Source of the DNA: Narthecium ossifragum
Lineage: Eukaryota; Streptophyta; Magnoliopsida; Dioscoreales; Nartheciaceae
DNA: 64,000 nucleotides
Assembly (NCBI GenBank): GCA_963920575.1
Contig: OY986974.1
Span: forward strand, 992,001 to 1,056,000
Direction of reading: 5' to 3'
The notes under the pieces are model-generated. The model did not search any database. It was not told where the DNA came from and was given only the letters and a program-made list of their open reading frames with translations. This document shows positions 31,334 through 43,258 of the stretch, in pieces; positions within the stretch are counted from its first letter, which is position 1, and every line of letters starts with the position of its first letter. Both the position numbers and the translations under genes were made by a program.

Positions 31334-31912
31334 ATGCACAACTCATACACTTTCGCAGAGATGAGTCCTTTCCATCTTTCTCTTCAGCAGCCAGAAGTAA
31401 GAGAAGAGAAGCAAACGCAACTGTCCCAGCAGCTGCCAGCTCAGCCGCATATGGTGGCGTTGCACTCCGTCCGGAAGCCACCGGCAAAACCGTGGAAGCG
31501 GCCGGACCCGCCCCCGACGAAGGTGTACCGAGTCGACCCCCGTGGTTTCCGCCACCTCGTGCAGAGACTCACTGGGGCATCGCCGCAACAGACGGCCCCC
31601 CGGCCTCTGCGAGAGACGGCGCCACCACCGCCCCCGCTCGTCTTGGCCCCACGCCCGATGCCACAACTACCTCTGCCGCTTCCACCACAACCAGCATTCG
31701 AGCAGAGTGCGTGGCCCAGGTTGGACCTGGAGCTCGCCACTCCGACGACGAAGGGGAGTCATATGGCGGGGCTAAACCTCCAATCTCCAAATGCGATGAC
31801 CAGTTTCCTCTCTCCATCCTTCTTCTCGGCTTACCCTTCGTGGTGTCTGTCGCCTCTCCTGAGTCCAGGCACAATGGCAGCTCTGGATCACAGCAGCAGC
31901 TCGGTTCTGTAG
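31334..31912 (+). CDS. VQ motif-containing protein
   Basis: An intronless 192-residue frame. The VQ signature FRHLVQRLTG (residues 72-81) sits in a basic context KVYRVDPRG. VQ proteins are small plant nuclear regulators that bind WRKY transcription factors, and often calmodulin or MAP kinases, through this motif. The remainder is Pro-rich and low in predicted structure (PPPPPLVLAPRP, PLPLPPQ), with a Ser-rich tail (SFLSPSFFSAYPSWCLSPL) usual for the family. The start is the ATG for MHNSYTFAEM; an in-frame GTG upstream at 31301 is not a plausible initiator, and the ATG at 31361 (MSPFH) is a possible alternative. A longer frame on the same strand (31180-31926) is the shadow. Confidence 0.85.
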   Translation: MHNSYTFAEMSPFHLSLQQPEVREEKQTQLSQQLPAQPHMVALHSVRKPPAKPWKRPDPPPTKVYRVDPRGFRHLVQRLTGASPQQTAPRPLRETAPPPPPLVLAPRPMPQLPLPLPPQPAFEQSAWPRLDLELATPTTKGSHMAGLNLQSPNAMTSFLSPSFFSAYPSWCLSPLLSPGTMAALDHSSSSVL

Positions 31913-32569
31913 GCTCTCAGTATTGATACAAGCAAGAAGCTTCACTGTCTCACCCAAAATAAGCGCCTTTTCTTCATTTAGTTTGTGTATTTCTAAGAAA
32001 TAGAGTTTCTTTTGTTCTTCAAGATTATATTCTCAGCATAAGATCTCATGCATAGACAGTAGATGGAGAGCAGCAGACATATAAAAAGTTTATCATCCGT
32101 GCAAGAAAACTCCGTTTAAGCTAAAATAAAGCCATCATTCACAACTTACGATATAGTCTTTAGAACCGATTCTACCAGAAATATCATATCAGGAGAATAC
32201 TCGGTTGTTTCTGAATAACAAGGAACTATCAGAAGAAAGCCATCAGAATATTATCGAACGCACTGAATGAAAATTTCAACATCACAGGAGGCGAGATAGG
32301 TATAGGTGGGGAACCAGATTTATCTATTGACAAGTTTGGAAAAGAAGGCACACAGGTGGGAACGAAGGCGCACACTACAAACCGAGGATGATAAGATTAC
32401 CTGATTTGTGTAAGAAAACTTTAGCTGGATAGAATTTCCTCAAAGATATCACGTGCTCTATTCTTTACATATTTGCTAGCTTTTGGATTTATGCAACTCG
32501 TCTGGACTCTTTTGCTCCAACATGTGGACAATGTTTCAGGCATTGGATGGTCGAGCGTTCTCCATGCAA
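31913..32569. other. Convergent 3' flanks of the VQ and GTPase genes
   Basis: The VQ gene (plus) and the GTPase gene (minus) end facing each other across about 660 bp. No other gene was seen; both 3' UTRs should lie here. Confidence 0.5.
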
Positions 32570-34657
32570 CTAGTTATCCCAGTAGTTTCTTAGCTGTGAC
32601 ATGTGGAGTAGGAGCTCATCACGACCTAAGCCTGTTACACTGCTCGTCATAATCCATGGTGGAGGTTCCGTGTAGTATGTCCTGATCAGCTCCTGGAAAT
32701 GCTGAACGTTCTCATAGGGTTTAGTCCCCTTACCTCCTTTTGTTTTATCACATTTGGTGAAAACAAAGGTCATACCAATCTGTAGTGTTACGTAAAAGGA
32801 AAATGGTAAGAACCGTCAGCCTAATCTTGTAAATACAATAGGAGTGTGTGGAACAGTTGAGAAAGTGCAAGGGAATACATTGTTACGGCCAAGCCAATTA
32901 GCACAGTCGAGGTCGATCTTTTGAGGAGGAATACTGGCATCTACAAGCAGTAGGACAGCAACTAAGCTCTCACGATTTAAAAAGTAGCCCTTGGTAAAAG
33001 ATGACCAATCCATTCGAGCAGACTCAGGAGCATTTGCAAACCTAAGCATAGAAGAAATCAAATTAATAAAGATGTGGCTTTTGTAGATAGAGCAATCAAG
33101 ACTTCTATTACATGGATCATTGCAGTCATGAAAGGTCTGAAACGTATACTTTTTAACACAAAAATTCAAAAATTACTGCCAAAAAATTTGACCACCGATC
33201 TTTGAAGTATTAGTAGCAATAAAATTAGGTTTAGGATCAGCATCAGGAATCACAAGGATAATTAGAGTCAACTCTGGCACTCTTTATAATTATGTAAATG
33301 TTTTGAAACTTCCAGAAGGCTAGATTTCAATAGTTGCAGCATTTTAATAACAGCTCTATGATTTCATGATAGACTTGATCCATATCAGTCGGACAAGCAA
33401 CATGTACATCAAAAATTGATATTAAGTCAGCTTGAACTCATCGAAAGTAATCCATCGCCAAGCCTCACAAAGATATTGAAGGCCCAATGGAGGCCCTGTG
33501 GAGGTTCAGCATAGGGAAAATCTAAAGATTAAGGGCCCAGTCAGACCTCTTCTTGACACAGACAGAACTTATTGCATTCCATGTAGCAAACTTAAGGACA
33601 TCAACACTATAGGCTTGGCTGAAAGGAATCAGATTAATATTATGCAAAAGATGGGAGTTTCTAAGGTATCATCTTAGAAGGAGTTCTATGTAATTTCTAT
33701 GTCCGCAATTATATGGCAAATATTCCCAATTCCAAAGTTAGTTAACAATCTAGATCATACATTAAGAAAAAACGAGAGAAACCATAAACCAAACAGATGG
33801 TATGCAATGCCAAAAGAGCAAGTAGAGTAAGAACATGCTTACCCATAACCTGGCAAATCCACAATGTACCAACTCTTATTGACTAAGAAGTGATTAATAA
33901 GTTGAGTTTTGCCTGCCCAAAGCAACAGAAAAAAAGATAGGCACTTTAGACACAGTGTAGAAAGACCCAAACTCTAAAGTGCATACATCGCAATTTAATA
34001 TAGAGCTAAAAAACCCCAATTTTCAAAACTAAAACAAGCCAATACTATAGAATCCTTTGCTGCCCCCAAACTAAGTTCAACTCCAAAAATCTCTCTTTCC
34101 ACAATTCCTTTAATTCCAACTGCCACTTATTGGTTATGAACAGTTTTAACCCAATTGATGCAATAGAACCCCAGTAATCTTAAAGATGGACATTTGAGAG
34201 TAAAGAAGAGGAGAAGAGAAAGAGAACCTGGCTTCTTAGAGGTGAGGGCGAACTCCTTCTTGCGGACAAGGGCGTTGATGAGAGAAGACTTGCCAACATT
34301 GGAGCGGCCAAGGATGGCGAACTCGGGGCGAACGTCCTTAGGGCAGTCGCGGGCGCGGGGGCTGCTTTTGATGAACTGGACCTCCTTGATTTGGGAGTGC
34401 CCGGCGTAGGGCCCCACCACAATGTTCGACCCCGGCAGCACCATGTCCGCCGTTACCTCCTCCCGTTCCACCCCCGGTGGCACGAACAGCGCCGTCCGCA
34501 CCAGATCCTCCGACCCGGCGGAGGAGGCGGAGCGGCGAAGAGGAGGGGCTTTGCTGGGGCTTTGATGGGCGGAGACGGAGAGGAGGCGAGGATACCGAGG
34601 TGGCGGGAAGGGAGGGTGGAAGATGTGGAGGTTAATGAGACGGCTACGGAGTAGCAT
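32570..34657 (-). CDS. EngB/YsxC-type GTP-binding protein, organellar
   Basis: Four exons on the minus strand (34657-34228, 33912-33843, 33041-32879, 32779-32570) join in frame with GT-AG junctions to give 290 residues. The family (bacterial EngB/YsxC; Arabidopsis EMB2001-type) is a TRAFAC GTPase needed for large ribosomal subunit assembly. Motifs seen: G1 GRSNVGKS (117-124), G2 PGKTQ (Thr146), G3 DLPGYG (162-167), G4 TKCDK (229-233), G5 TSSVTG. The first 50 or so residues are Arg/Ser/Pro-rich and poor in acids, as in a chloroplast or mitochondrial transit peptide. The G1-G2 segment is split by the first intron, G3 lies at the end of exon 2. All key residues are intact. Confidence 0.92.
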
Positions 34658-35091
34658 ATCGGCGAGGGAGAGGCGACTAGACGGAGGAGCGATGATGAGT
34701 GACTTCGTTATAGGATTTGGTGACTAGTTTAAAAAGTTAGTGGCGCAAATGGGCTGGGCTCATCGGGCTTTATTTAGCCCAGAAGTGGACCAACGCTAAT
34801 TCCATTTCATGTCTTGGTTATTACAAACTTATCACAATAAAGTAAAAAACTTATAAAAGTATTTAAAATGAATGAGCTATGTTAGAATGAGGCCGTTGCA
34901 CACTTGAGGTGGCAACTCAGTGACTTGGCCAGATGATAACCCACGTCAGCCCAAAATGGGGCCCAGATAATGTATTTTTTCTCTCATTTGTATTCATAAT
35001 AAATTCAAATTCATATGAAAAACTATTGATAAAGAAAATTTTAAATGATAATTAGGAAGTCTTTTTTGCGAGTCCCATAAAGGGCGTGTTT

Positions 35092-35971
35092 GGTTCATTT
35101 AAATGACTTCCGAACCACTTCATGTGCTTGGTTGCTCGGAAGCGGGGCTAAAGTGACTTCAGCCCCACTTTCAAATCACTGTAGCCAAAGCTGCCACTTC
35201 CCATTTTGACTTCGGGTCTTTTTGGTCTGAAGTCATTTGAAGTGGCATTTGAAGTGGGAAATAATATTAATAATATTATACTGTAATAAAATATTAATAT
35301 AAGTAGGTCTCACATATCACGTGTCACCTCGTGATTGGTCCACGTCATCTAAAATAGTATTAATAATATTATACTGTAATAAAATATTAATATAAGCTAT
35401 TAAATTATTAATATTTTAAGATTAAAATATTATTTTAATGTTTTAATTTTAATATTTTAAGTGGCAAAATAATGTTAATAATATCATATTGTAATAAAAT
35501 ATTAATATAAATGGATCCCACATGTCACGTGGCATCTCGTGATTGGTTCACGTCATCTAAAATAGTATTAATAATATTATACTGTAATAAAATATTAATA
35601 TAAGTTATTAAATTATTAATATTTTTAAGATTAAAATATTATTTTAATGTTTTAATTTTAATGTTTTAAATGGAAAATAATGTTAATAATATCATACTGT
35701 AATAAAAATATTAATATAAATGGATCCCACATGTCACGTGACACCTCGTGATTGGTTCACGTCATCTAAAATAGTATTATTTTTAATATTTTAATATAAG
35801 GAATTATTAAAATATTAAATAGTTGGGGGTAACCATATCCCACTTCAAACACCAACCAAACACCAGAACTCAGAAACCCCCAGAAGTTATTTCATTTCAC
35901 TTCACTTCACTCCACTCCACTCCACAGAAGTCACTTTACTTCAGCTCACTTCTCAGCAACCAAACAGGCCC
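35092..35971. mobile_element. MITE-like element with 3 internal 208-bp repeats
   Basis: Ends GGGCGTGTTTGGTT and AACCAAACAGGCCC form inverted repeats (one mismatch) flanked by AAA on each side (35089-35091, 35972-35974), a variant of the TAA target of Tourist elements. The interior has three tandem copies, spaced 208 bp, of a block containing CACATGTCACGTG.CA.CTC and GTGATTGG.TCACGTCATCT, followed by an AT-rich AATAATATTATACTGTAATA stretch. The 3' end has a CTTCACTTCACTCCACTCCA run. It occupies the divergent intergenic region between the GTPase and BSD genes. Confidence 0.65.
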
Positions 35972-36447
35972 AAAGCCAGAATGAGCTAAGCCACTTCTGG
36001 GCCACCGGGTCGCCACGTCAACTGTGGAGAGCAGTCTATCATTTTTTTTTCCATCACAAGAAAGAGAATTCTTCGATGATATATGTATAATTTACAATTT
36101 TGAGAGTATATTTATGTTATTAGATGTTCTTGAGAGATATGTATATATGCAAAAGAAAAAAAAAAGAGCACACAAATATGGTCATTATTAACGACACATA
36201 AACACCTATTTGGTCGTCAATACTTGGGCTGGGCAAATGAAGGATCGCAAGTGATATATAGCATTGGATTGACCAGACACCAGTAGTCGGCTTCTGGCAC
36301 GCCGGGCCTTCGGAACTCATCTAAATGCGGTTAATAATAGCCCCTCTCAAGTCTCAACTCAACTATCGGGACTGACGAGACCACCATCGAACAAACATAG
36401 CCAGAGCTCGCTCGTCACAAAGGAGAGGAGAGGAGTGGAAGCGAACG

Positions 36448-39400
36448 ATGTCATGGCTGGCGAGGTCTCTGGCGAACACTCTCATTCCCGATCAACGAGA
36501 CGACGGTGATGACGATGAAGACAGATCAGCGACGAAGTCGTCGTCGTCGTCGAGGTCACCAGAAGCACAGAACTCCGCCGGCGGCGCCGGCGGAGATACC
36601 CATCCGATCGATCCCGGAACCCCAACTCGAGGCGTCAAAGATGACCTTTCGGAGCTCACCGAAACACTAACCCGCCAGTTCTGGGGAGTCGCTTCCTTCC
36701 TTGCCCCTCCCCCTTCCCAGATCTCCTCTTCCTCTTCGTCCTCTGCTGCCGCCACCCAAACTCCTTCAGATCTCGGCCGCCGCGGCCCTGTTTCGGCGGT
36801 CTCCGGAGACCCTGATAAAGAGGAGGTATACGATCCGCAGGGGATCGCCGGAATCCGGAGCGACTTAGCCGAGATCGGCGGGAGATTCCGGACCGGGATC
36901 TCAAAGCTTTCTAGTAACAAGGCGGTGTCGGAGATCTCTAAGATCGCTTCGACCTTCCTCCCGTTCGGATCGGAGGAGAAGGAGTACGAGGACGACTGGG
37001 AACGCGAGGAGTGGCCTGCTGCTGGCGATGGAGCCGTTGGCGTGACGGATGAGGTCCTGGCGTTTGCAAGGAACATCTCCATGCATCCGGAGACGTGGTT
37101 GGATTTCCCCCTGCTGGATGACGACGACGACTCCGATGGTTTATCTTTCCTCCAATATCATTTATCTTCTGCCAAATTGGATCTACCTAATTGGAGCTGG
37201 TTTTGTTTTTGGTTGAGTATTTCTTCTTCATTATGAATGTATCTATGATTGATCGTTATAATGTAGATATCTTAAGATTTGAAATCTCAATCCCCGATCT
37301 GTTCTGGTCTACAGTAGTCGTACTCCGGCATAGACTACATGACAAATTAATTCCAAGATAGTGACACGTTATGTCTCTGTTCGTCTTCAGGATTAGCTCA
37401 CTGCTAGGATGATCTTTTGACATCTCAATCTGCCAGTTTCTTGCTTGCTTAGATCTCATGACTAATTTTGCTTATTTGGTGTATTGTTAATAAACATATG
37501 CTGATTATTTCGTTGCATTTGTCCTGGTGTACAACTTTGTTCTTCATGACCAATGCTGAGCTTCTCATAATTGATATATGTGACAAAGTTGCTGAAGACT
37601 TGTTTGTTGAGTGGTTTGTAAATAGAAAGGGTGGCAAACCTGTACCAAGATACCTACATAACTCAGTATTAAATTTTTGAATTCCTGTGCCCTGCATGAT
37701 TCCAGAAATGGCAGGTCTCCGCTCAGGATTCTTATGCTATTCTGAACTTGTAATTGATTCGGAAGCTCCAGAGTACAATGAAGTTTTAAGTATAATATGC
37801 CTATCCTTATCTGATCCTCTGTAGGACTAATTTTATAGACAGGACTTCTCAATTGTGTGCTGTTAACAAACTTTATTGTGTGAGGGAAGATAAAAACGGT
37901 CCTCACTAGCAACTTTTTAATTCTTTTGGTATGATATGCAATAATATATTTCTTTTATATTCTCCCCTCTAGATTTTGACATCTCAGATGCCCAACAAGA
38001 GCATGCATTGGCTGTTGAACATCTTGTACCACGATTGGCAGCTTTGAGGATAGAGCTTTGTCCAAGTCACATGAGTGAAGGCTGCTTCTGGAAGATTTAT
38101 TTTGTGCTTTTACATTCTAGACTCAATAAGCATGATGCTGAATATCTATCTACACCTCAGGTATGTTATGATATACGTTTAACATGGTTATAACTGTTAA
38201 TGGCACTTCATATTTACCACCTGTTCTACCAGATTGCATAGTTTAATATCAAAGCAGCAATATTTCTTACTCCTGTCTTCTGTCTTGCCTCGAGAATTTG
38301 CAATGATTTTATCATTTCCGATTTCATGAGGATTACATGGATAAACTTTGGCGATATATTATTTCTTGACCTTCTGTCTTCTATTCATCCACTCTCTCTT
38401 TTCATCACTAATGTTGCTGCACTTTTTTCCTTGTCCTGAAATACAATGTCATAGTTAGATTCAAAGTCATTCTCGCTCTCTCATGATGCAAAGTTCTTAA
38501 TATAACCAAGTTAAAGGAAGTCTGCCTTTTGCCTTGTCTTTTTGTTTTGAGCATACAAAAGCCAGACTTCTTTTAACTTCAAATTAGCCTATGCTGTTCT
38601 CTTGCCTAGACGGAGCGTATCTTATAAATAACCTTTTGTTCTTACACCAACCTCCAAAAGCACTGTCTTCTGATCCCGACTGTATGCTGGTTCACTTCCA
38701 GTGTTCTTTCATCTTTTAGTGTCTGAGGTATGTTTTACCTCCAATCAATTTAACATTTGTATTTTATAAAATGCTTGGTCATGCCCACCATTTACCCTGG
38801 GCAAACATATCAAATATTTGTTCTAGCAGTCATGCTGGCTGGGTCACTTTGAGAACAACTTTTCTGCCCTGCTGGTAACATGAACTGCCCACCATGCTTT
38901 TGCATAAATTAGCAGTAAGGCTACCTCAGGGTGTTTTTCTGTATCTTCTTTCTTCTTAGTCAATTAATATCAACTGTGTCAGATCTTGATAAAAGCTTTT
39001 TCTTGCTATGTCATATGTCTATATGATGAGCATATTTAGTTCTTTCACAGATTGTAGAAGCCAGAGCAAGGTGGCTACAGGAGTTGCAACACCCAATAAA
39101 GGATGAACCACAGAGATTTAGGGTTAGCCTGCATTCTGGGCAAGAAGCTGTTAGCTTGTTTCCAACTGAAGAGTATGTATCACCAGCGTCAAGGAGTCTC
39201 TATGGTGCCACGCAAACCATGACACCTAAGTATGATGAAGCCGCAAGTGTCGAAATAGATATCGAGACGGAGAAGCACCCTGTCCAGACTAATGATATAA
39301 ACATCATTGATAAATCTGTCATCCAAGAAGACACAAAAGCCCCGCCTACCAATAAGGACGACACCCATGATAACTCTAACCTCCCTATAGAGACGTTTGA

Positions 39401-39578
39401 TGAGGATGGCGACGACTGGTTGGAAGAGGACACTGGTGATGCAAGTATCTCAGGTATTGCAACAATCCGCATAGATTGCGAGGAACATGTGTCCTTCAGT
39501 GATTTAGAGGAGGATGACACACAGAATGTGCCTACAAGCTCCAAGACAGGATCTAGCGCAACAGGTTCTCAAAAATGA
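36448..39578 (+). CDS. BSD domain-containing protein
   Basis: Exons 36448-37138, 37973-38160 and 39051-39578 join in frame (phases 1 and 0, GT-AG) to 468 residues. The N-terminus (MSWLARSLANTLIP) is followed by a disordered Ser/Asp/Pro-rich region, then KDDLSELTETLTRQFWGVASFL. The BSD domain spans about 205-310 (LAFARNISMHPETWLDFPL; DFDISDAQQEHALAVEHLVPRL; CFWKIYFVLLHSRLNKHDAEYLSTPQ; IVEARARWLQEL) and has the diagnostic FW and YF pairs. The C-terminal 150 residues are acidic and unstructured, with DEDGDDWLEEDT. BSD domains occur in TFIIH p62 and synapse-associated proteins; the plant family is poorly characterised. An open frame continuing past 37138 in intron 1 is read-through, not the real end. 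Confidence 0.9.
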
Positions 39579-40183
39579 AACGAAAGCACTGGATCAAAGT
39601 AACCAAATAAGTTCAGGGCCAACCGGAGATCTATGGCTAATGTCCCAGTCTAAGACAAGATGTGTTCTACTGGTGTTCGCTCCGTTTAAACCATGCACTG
39701 GTATGCACTATCACTTTGTAAAATAAACACCGACCATTCCTTAATTCATTTTGACAGCCAATGGTTTCTGTACATAAAGCAGTATCCACTGACGTGGGTG
39801 TTCTTAGAAACTTGGTTGTTGCATTAGTATGATCCACTCCTGCTGCTATATTTTTCCCTCAGTCTTGATTTGATCGCGTTCTCATTAAATCAGCCCTTTA
39901 TATCCACCCATGTCTCTTAATTTTCGCAATTCGCTTGGTTCCAGGATTGTTGCTGCTTGTGTAACGCAGGAAGGACTCATTTCCATTATGGTGGCAACTG
40001 TTCAAATGTACACAATTGGACTGGGTAACACAGATGAGACGGGACAGAAGGATGACCTATGTGTATTTACAGACCGTGACAAATACAATGCAGCTAAAAG
40101 CTCCATTTTAGATAGCCTACTACCAAGGGTAAGGTATACATAATACAGAAGATGATAGGGAAGCTAAGGTGGAGATGCCTTTC

Positions 40184-42688
40184 TCATGATCTGATGGACC
40201 CAAAATTGTTGGAGAAGCGCTCAATGTGAGACCACAAGAGATTACCTAAAGAGAACCTCCGTGGCTCCCCTGAACTACTGCTCGTGCTCGTATTGCAGTT
40301 AGGCGATGGTGCATTCTTGACAGGCCAGCCAGGAGATCTGTTCACCTCCAGGGCACCGGTGCCTATCTCCTCTCTCACCGCCTCCACTCTCTTTGCGTCC
40401 ACCTCGCCTCCATACACGTCCGTCACATAAAACGTCCCCACTGCCATATCCCCGCGCATGCCGCACTCGGCTCTCGTTAGCGACATGCCATTCTCCCGGA
40501 ACAAACGAGTGATGTCAGACAGCAGCCCCGCCCGGTTTCTCATGCACAAGCCCAGCATTAAACCCTGCAAGCATCGTGTTGGGCAAAAAGATGTCTTACT
40601 TATTTACAAAAAGTTGAGTCCAATGTGCAATTCAACTCACGTGAGAGTCTCTTCTTTCCACTGCTGCCAACATGCACCTGGTGAGTCGCTGCCGCTCAGC
40701 ATCGGAGTCCAGCGTGCAGCCATCCTCGTGCCGTATATAGTATTCCTGCAGCATCAGTTAAATGAGAAAAGCGAAAAGCCTCAAAACAAAAGTTTCAGGT
40801 ATATGGTCGACCTGCTCACCTGCACCGCGAGGGGACCATGAGAGGCGACTGCAGCGTGGAATACCACGTACTGCATATCCGTAAGCGCGCACACAGTGTC
40901 AAACAACAGCTTGGGCCGGTCTCGGCTCTTGATGTTCACCACCGAGTAACCCCTCTCCTTCCAGCTATCTATTGACACCTGCGTCTCCATTGACGTTGAC
41001 GACCCATAGCCGGAACCCATCCTCCTCCTGGCCTCGATGCTGGCTGCTGCGAATTGATCCGTTTCTGCTGGCACCCGTGGAGGCCCAGCCTCGTAGTCTC
41101 CGTCCTCGTGCATCAGCTGGTGTAGTCGGCGTTCCATGTGAAGCCGAGCGTCAGTGGGACAGGACACCCTCACCCTTCGCCTCTGCCCTGGGCCACCGTG
41201 AGCCCCCACCACGATTTCCACCTGCTCCTCCACGTGGGCTAGCCGGGCCGGCTCTAATATAGGTCCACCGGATGCATTGTCGACCAAGTATAGAATGGAT
41301 GCTGCGTGGCCCTTATGGGTCCAGGCCTGGGCACAATCAACGTGGCAGCCGAGCTCCACCAAGACGGCGGATATCTCCGAGAGGAGCCCTGGGCGGTCAG
41401 TGGCAGTGAACTCGAGGGCAGCGGCGTGTTCCGATACCCCAAGATAGCCACGCGGACCACCCACCAGCTTCCCAAGGCACGTTCTCACCTCTACCGCCGC
41501 TGTTTCCCTCTTCCCGTTATCCAGCGACTGAAAATTTCCATAATATCATAGTTACTACTTTTTAAAAGCAAGAATTCCTAACATAGGTAAATGGAGCCAA
41601 TGGAAGGGCCACATACTTGCTGGATAAAGCGAATGAGAGAGGGATCAGTGAGCTTGTTCCCAAACTGGTCGGTCACATGGAACACTGCATCAGCATCACA
41701 TGTAATGTGAGATTCCTACTTCCCGAGGAACCAAATGACATGGGATTAGATTGCGAAAAGAGTAGGCAATAAGACGGCGTACCATCCATTAGCCATCCAC
41801 CATCGGAAGATATGTATGACTTGGAGATGACGAGGTCCAGGTCAGTCAGCACCTGTACCATCTCCAGCAGGATCCCGTGCCTGTTGGCGCTGTCCACCTG
41901 TCATCCCACCAACACCACCCAAAAAGCAACACCATATTTAGCACCGAAGTTTCGCTTTACTTCTCGGGTTAGATTCGCATCTAAAAGCTCAAATGAGTTG
42001 GATATTGGAGAGACACATGAATAGATGACCCAAGTCAGGTAAGTCCTGTTCAACCAGACTTGGATGCTGATTGATGCCACAGTACCAAAATTTGGATTCA
42101 GGCCCGTTAAACATTAAACAATAAGCCCAAACCAACGACTACCATGTGTCCTTGAATCCAGACGGTGGAGAACACAAGCGGCCCTACCCCAAAAGAAAGG
42201 TCGGCCCACCACCTGATACCTGATTGTCGTCACGAGAAACACGAATCTATCGGGTATCATCAACCCACCCCAGAAGCGGCGGCAGGCAGGTGTGCTCTCC
42301 CATCACATGTTCAAGTATATCCAGAGATTCGTCTTCTTGTTTCCCAGGAGCATAGTTAACATCAGAAACACAACACGAGAGGACGAGAAAAGGCGTACCT
42401 TGACAAGGGTGCAGTCATCACATGTGTCGTTGTCGACGCATACCCTGCAACATTAACGACGACCCAAAGATGATTTTTTCTCTCTCGCTCTTCATTTTTA
42501 ATCTCTTTCACGTCGTTCGTAATCTTAGGAGAAGCAAAGCAGCACTACGAGTGTTCATCGAGGGTAAAATAAAATAAAAGAGAAACAGTAGGATACCTGG
42601 GAGGAGGTGCACGGTCGAAGAAGGAATCAAAGTCGGGGTCGAAGTAAGGGCCGAAGCCGCCATCCACGGTGCCCGAGGAGAACCGCAT
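40184..42688 (-). CDS. ACT domain repeat (ACR) protein, four ACT domains
   Basis: Seven exons on the minus strand (42688-42597, 42444-42399, 41897-41783, 41684-41617, 41527-40820, 40745-40641, 40564-40184) join with GT-AG sites and matching phases to 504 residues. The start [20 protein letters not shown] and the VCVDN motif in exon 2 match the ACR family opening. ACT domains lie at about 47-107 ([17 protein letters not shown]), 143-205 ([17 protein letters not shown]), 295-360 ([17 protein letters not shown]) and 380-455 ([17 protein letters not shown]). ACT domains bind amino acids as regulatory modules; plant ACR proteins resemble the sensor part of bacterial GlnD and are thought to act in nitrogen or amino-acid sensing. 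It faces the BSD gene convergently across about 600 bp. Confidence 0.93.
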
Positions 42689-43178
42689 CTTCTGTCTTTC
42701 CTGGCGAATGAATCACCGGCCGTCTATGTTGATCCCTGCTAATATATATTAAAAAAGAATAACCGCCTATCAAAGATAGCAGGTGATTTATATTGCTCAG
42801 GAGATATCGGAGAGACAGAGACGCCCTCTCTTCGAAGAGGCATCCGCGACAGTTCCCTGAAGCCTCCCTTTTCCCATAATTATAGATGACAAAAATAAAA
42901 GAATATCTAAATATCTAAAATTATGTATATAAATCTTTTTTCTTCTTAAAATAAAAGGGAGCTACAATACCCCTCGCAACACTGTTCACTACTCTATAAT
43001 TTCTTTTAAAGATAAAAATATAAGATGATTTTGTTTTAAATTCATAAATATCATTTGTCTCACCCTTTACATATATATTAAGAGTGGTGATATACGTACC
43101 ACTGGGCGGGTGTGGAGAATCCACACCCCCTGGCTGGAACGCACTCACCAGCTCTACTCTATTTCTCTCTCATTTAAC

Positions 43179-43258
<80 letters not shown>

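Noticed and set aside
31180..31926. 248-codon frame longer than the VQ gene on the same strand
   Set aside because: The overlapping frame at 31334-31912 carries the exact VQ signature and Ser-rich tail; the longer one has no recognisable feature.
34194..34654. Plus-strand open frames opposite the GTPase exon 1
   Set aside because: Antisense shadows of a GC-rich exon with clear GTPase motifs on the minus strand.
37139..37236. Read-through end of the BSD gene's first exon (..LSISSSL stop)
   Set aside because: The conserved BSD domain continues only if 37139-37972 is spliced out at GT-AG sites.
39910..40143. 77-codon frame between the BSD and ACR genes
   Set aside because: It lies in the convergent 3' region with no domain; probably chance.
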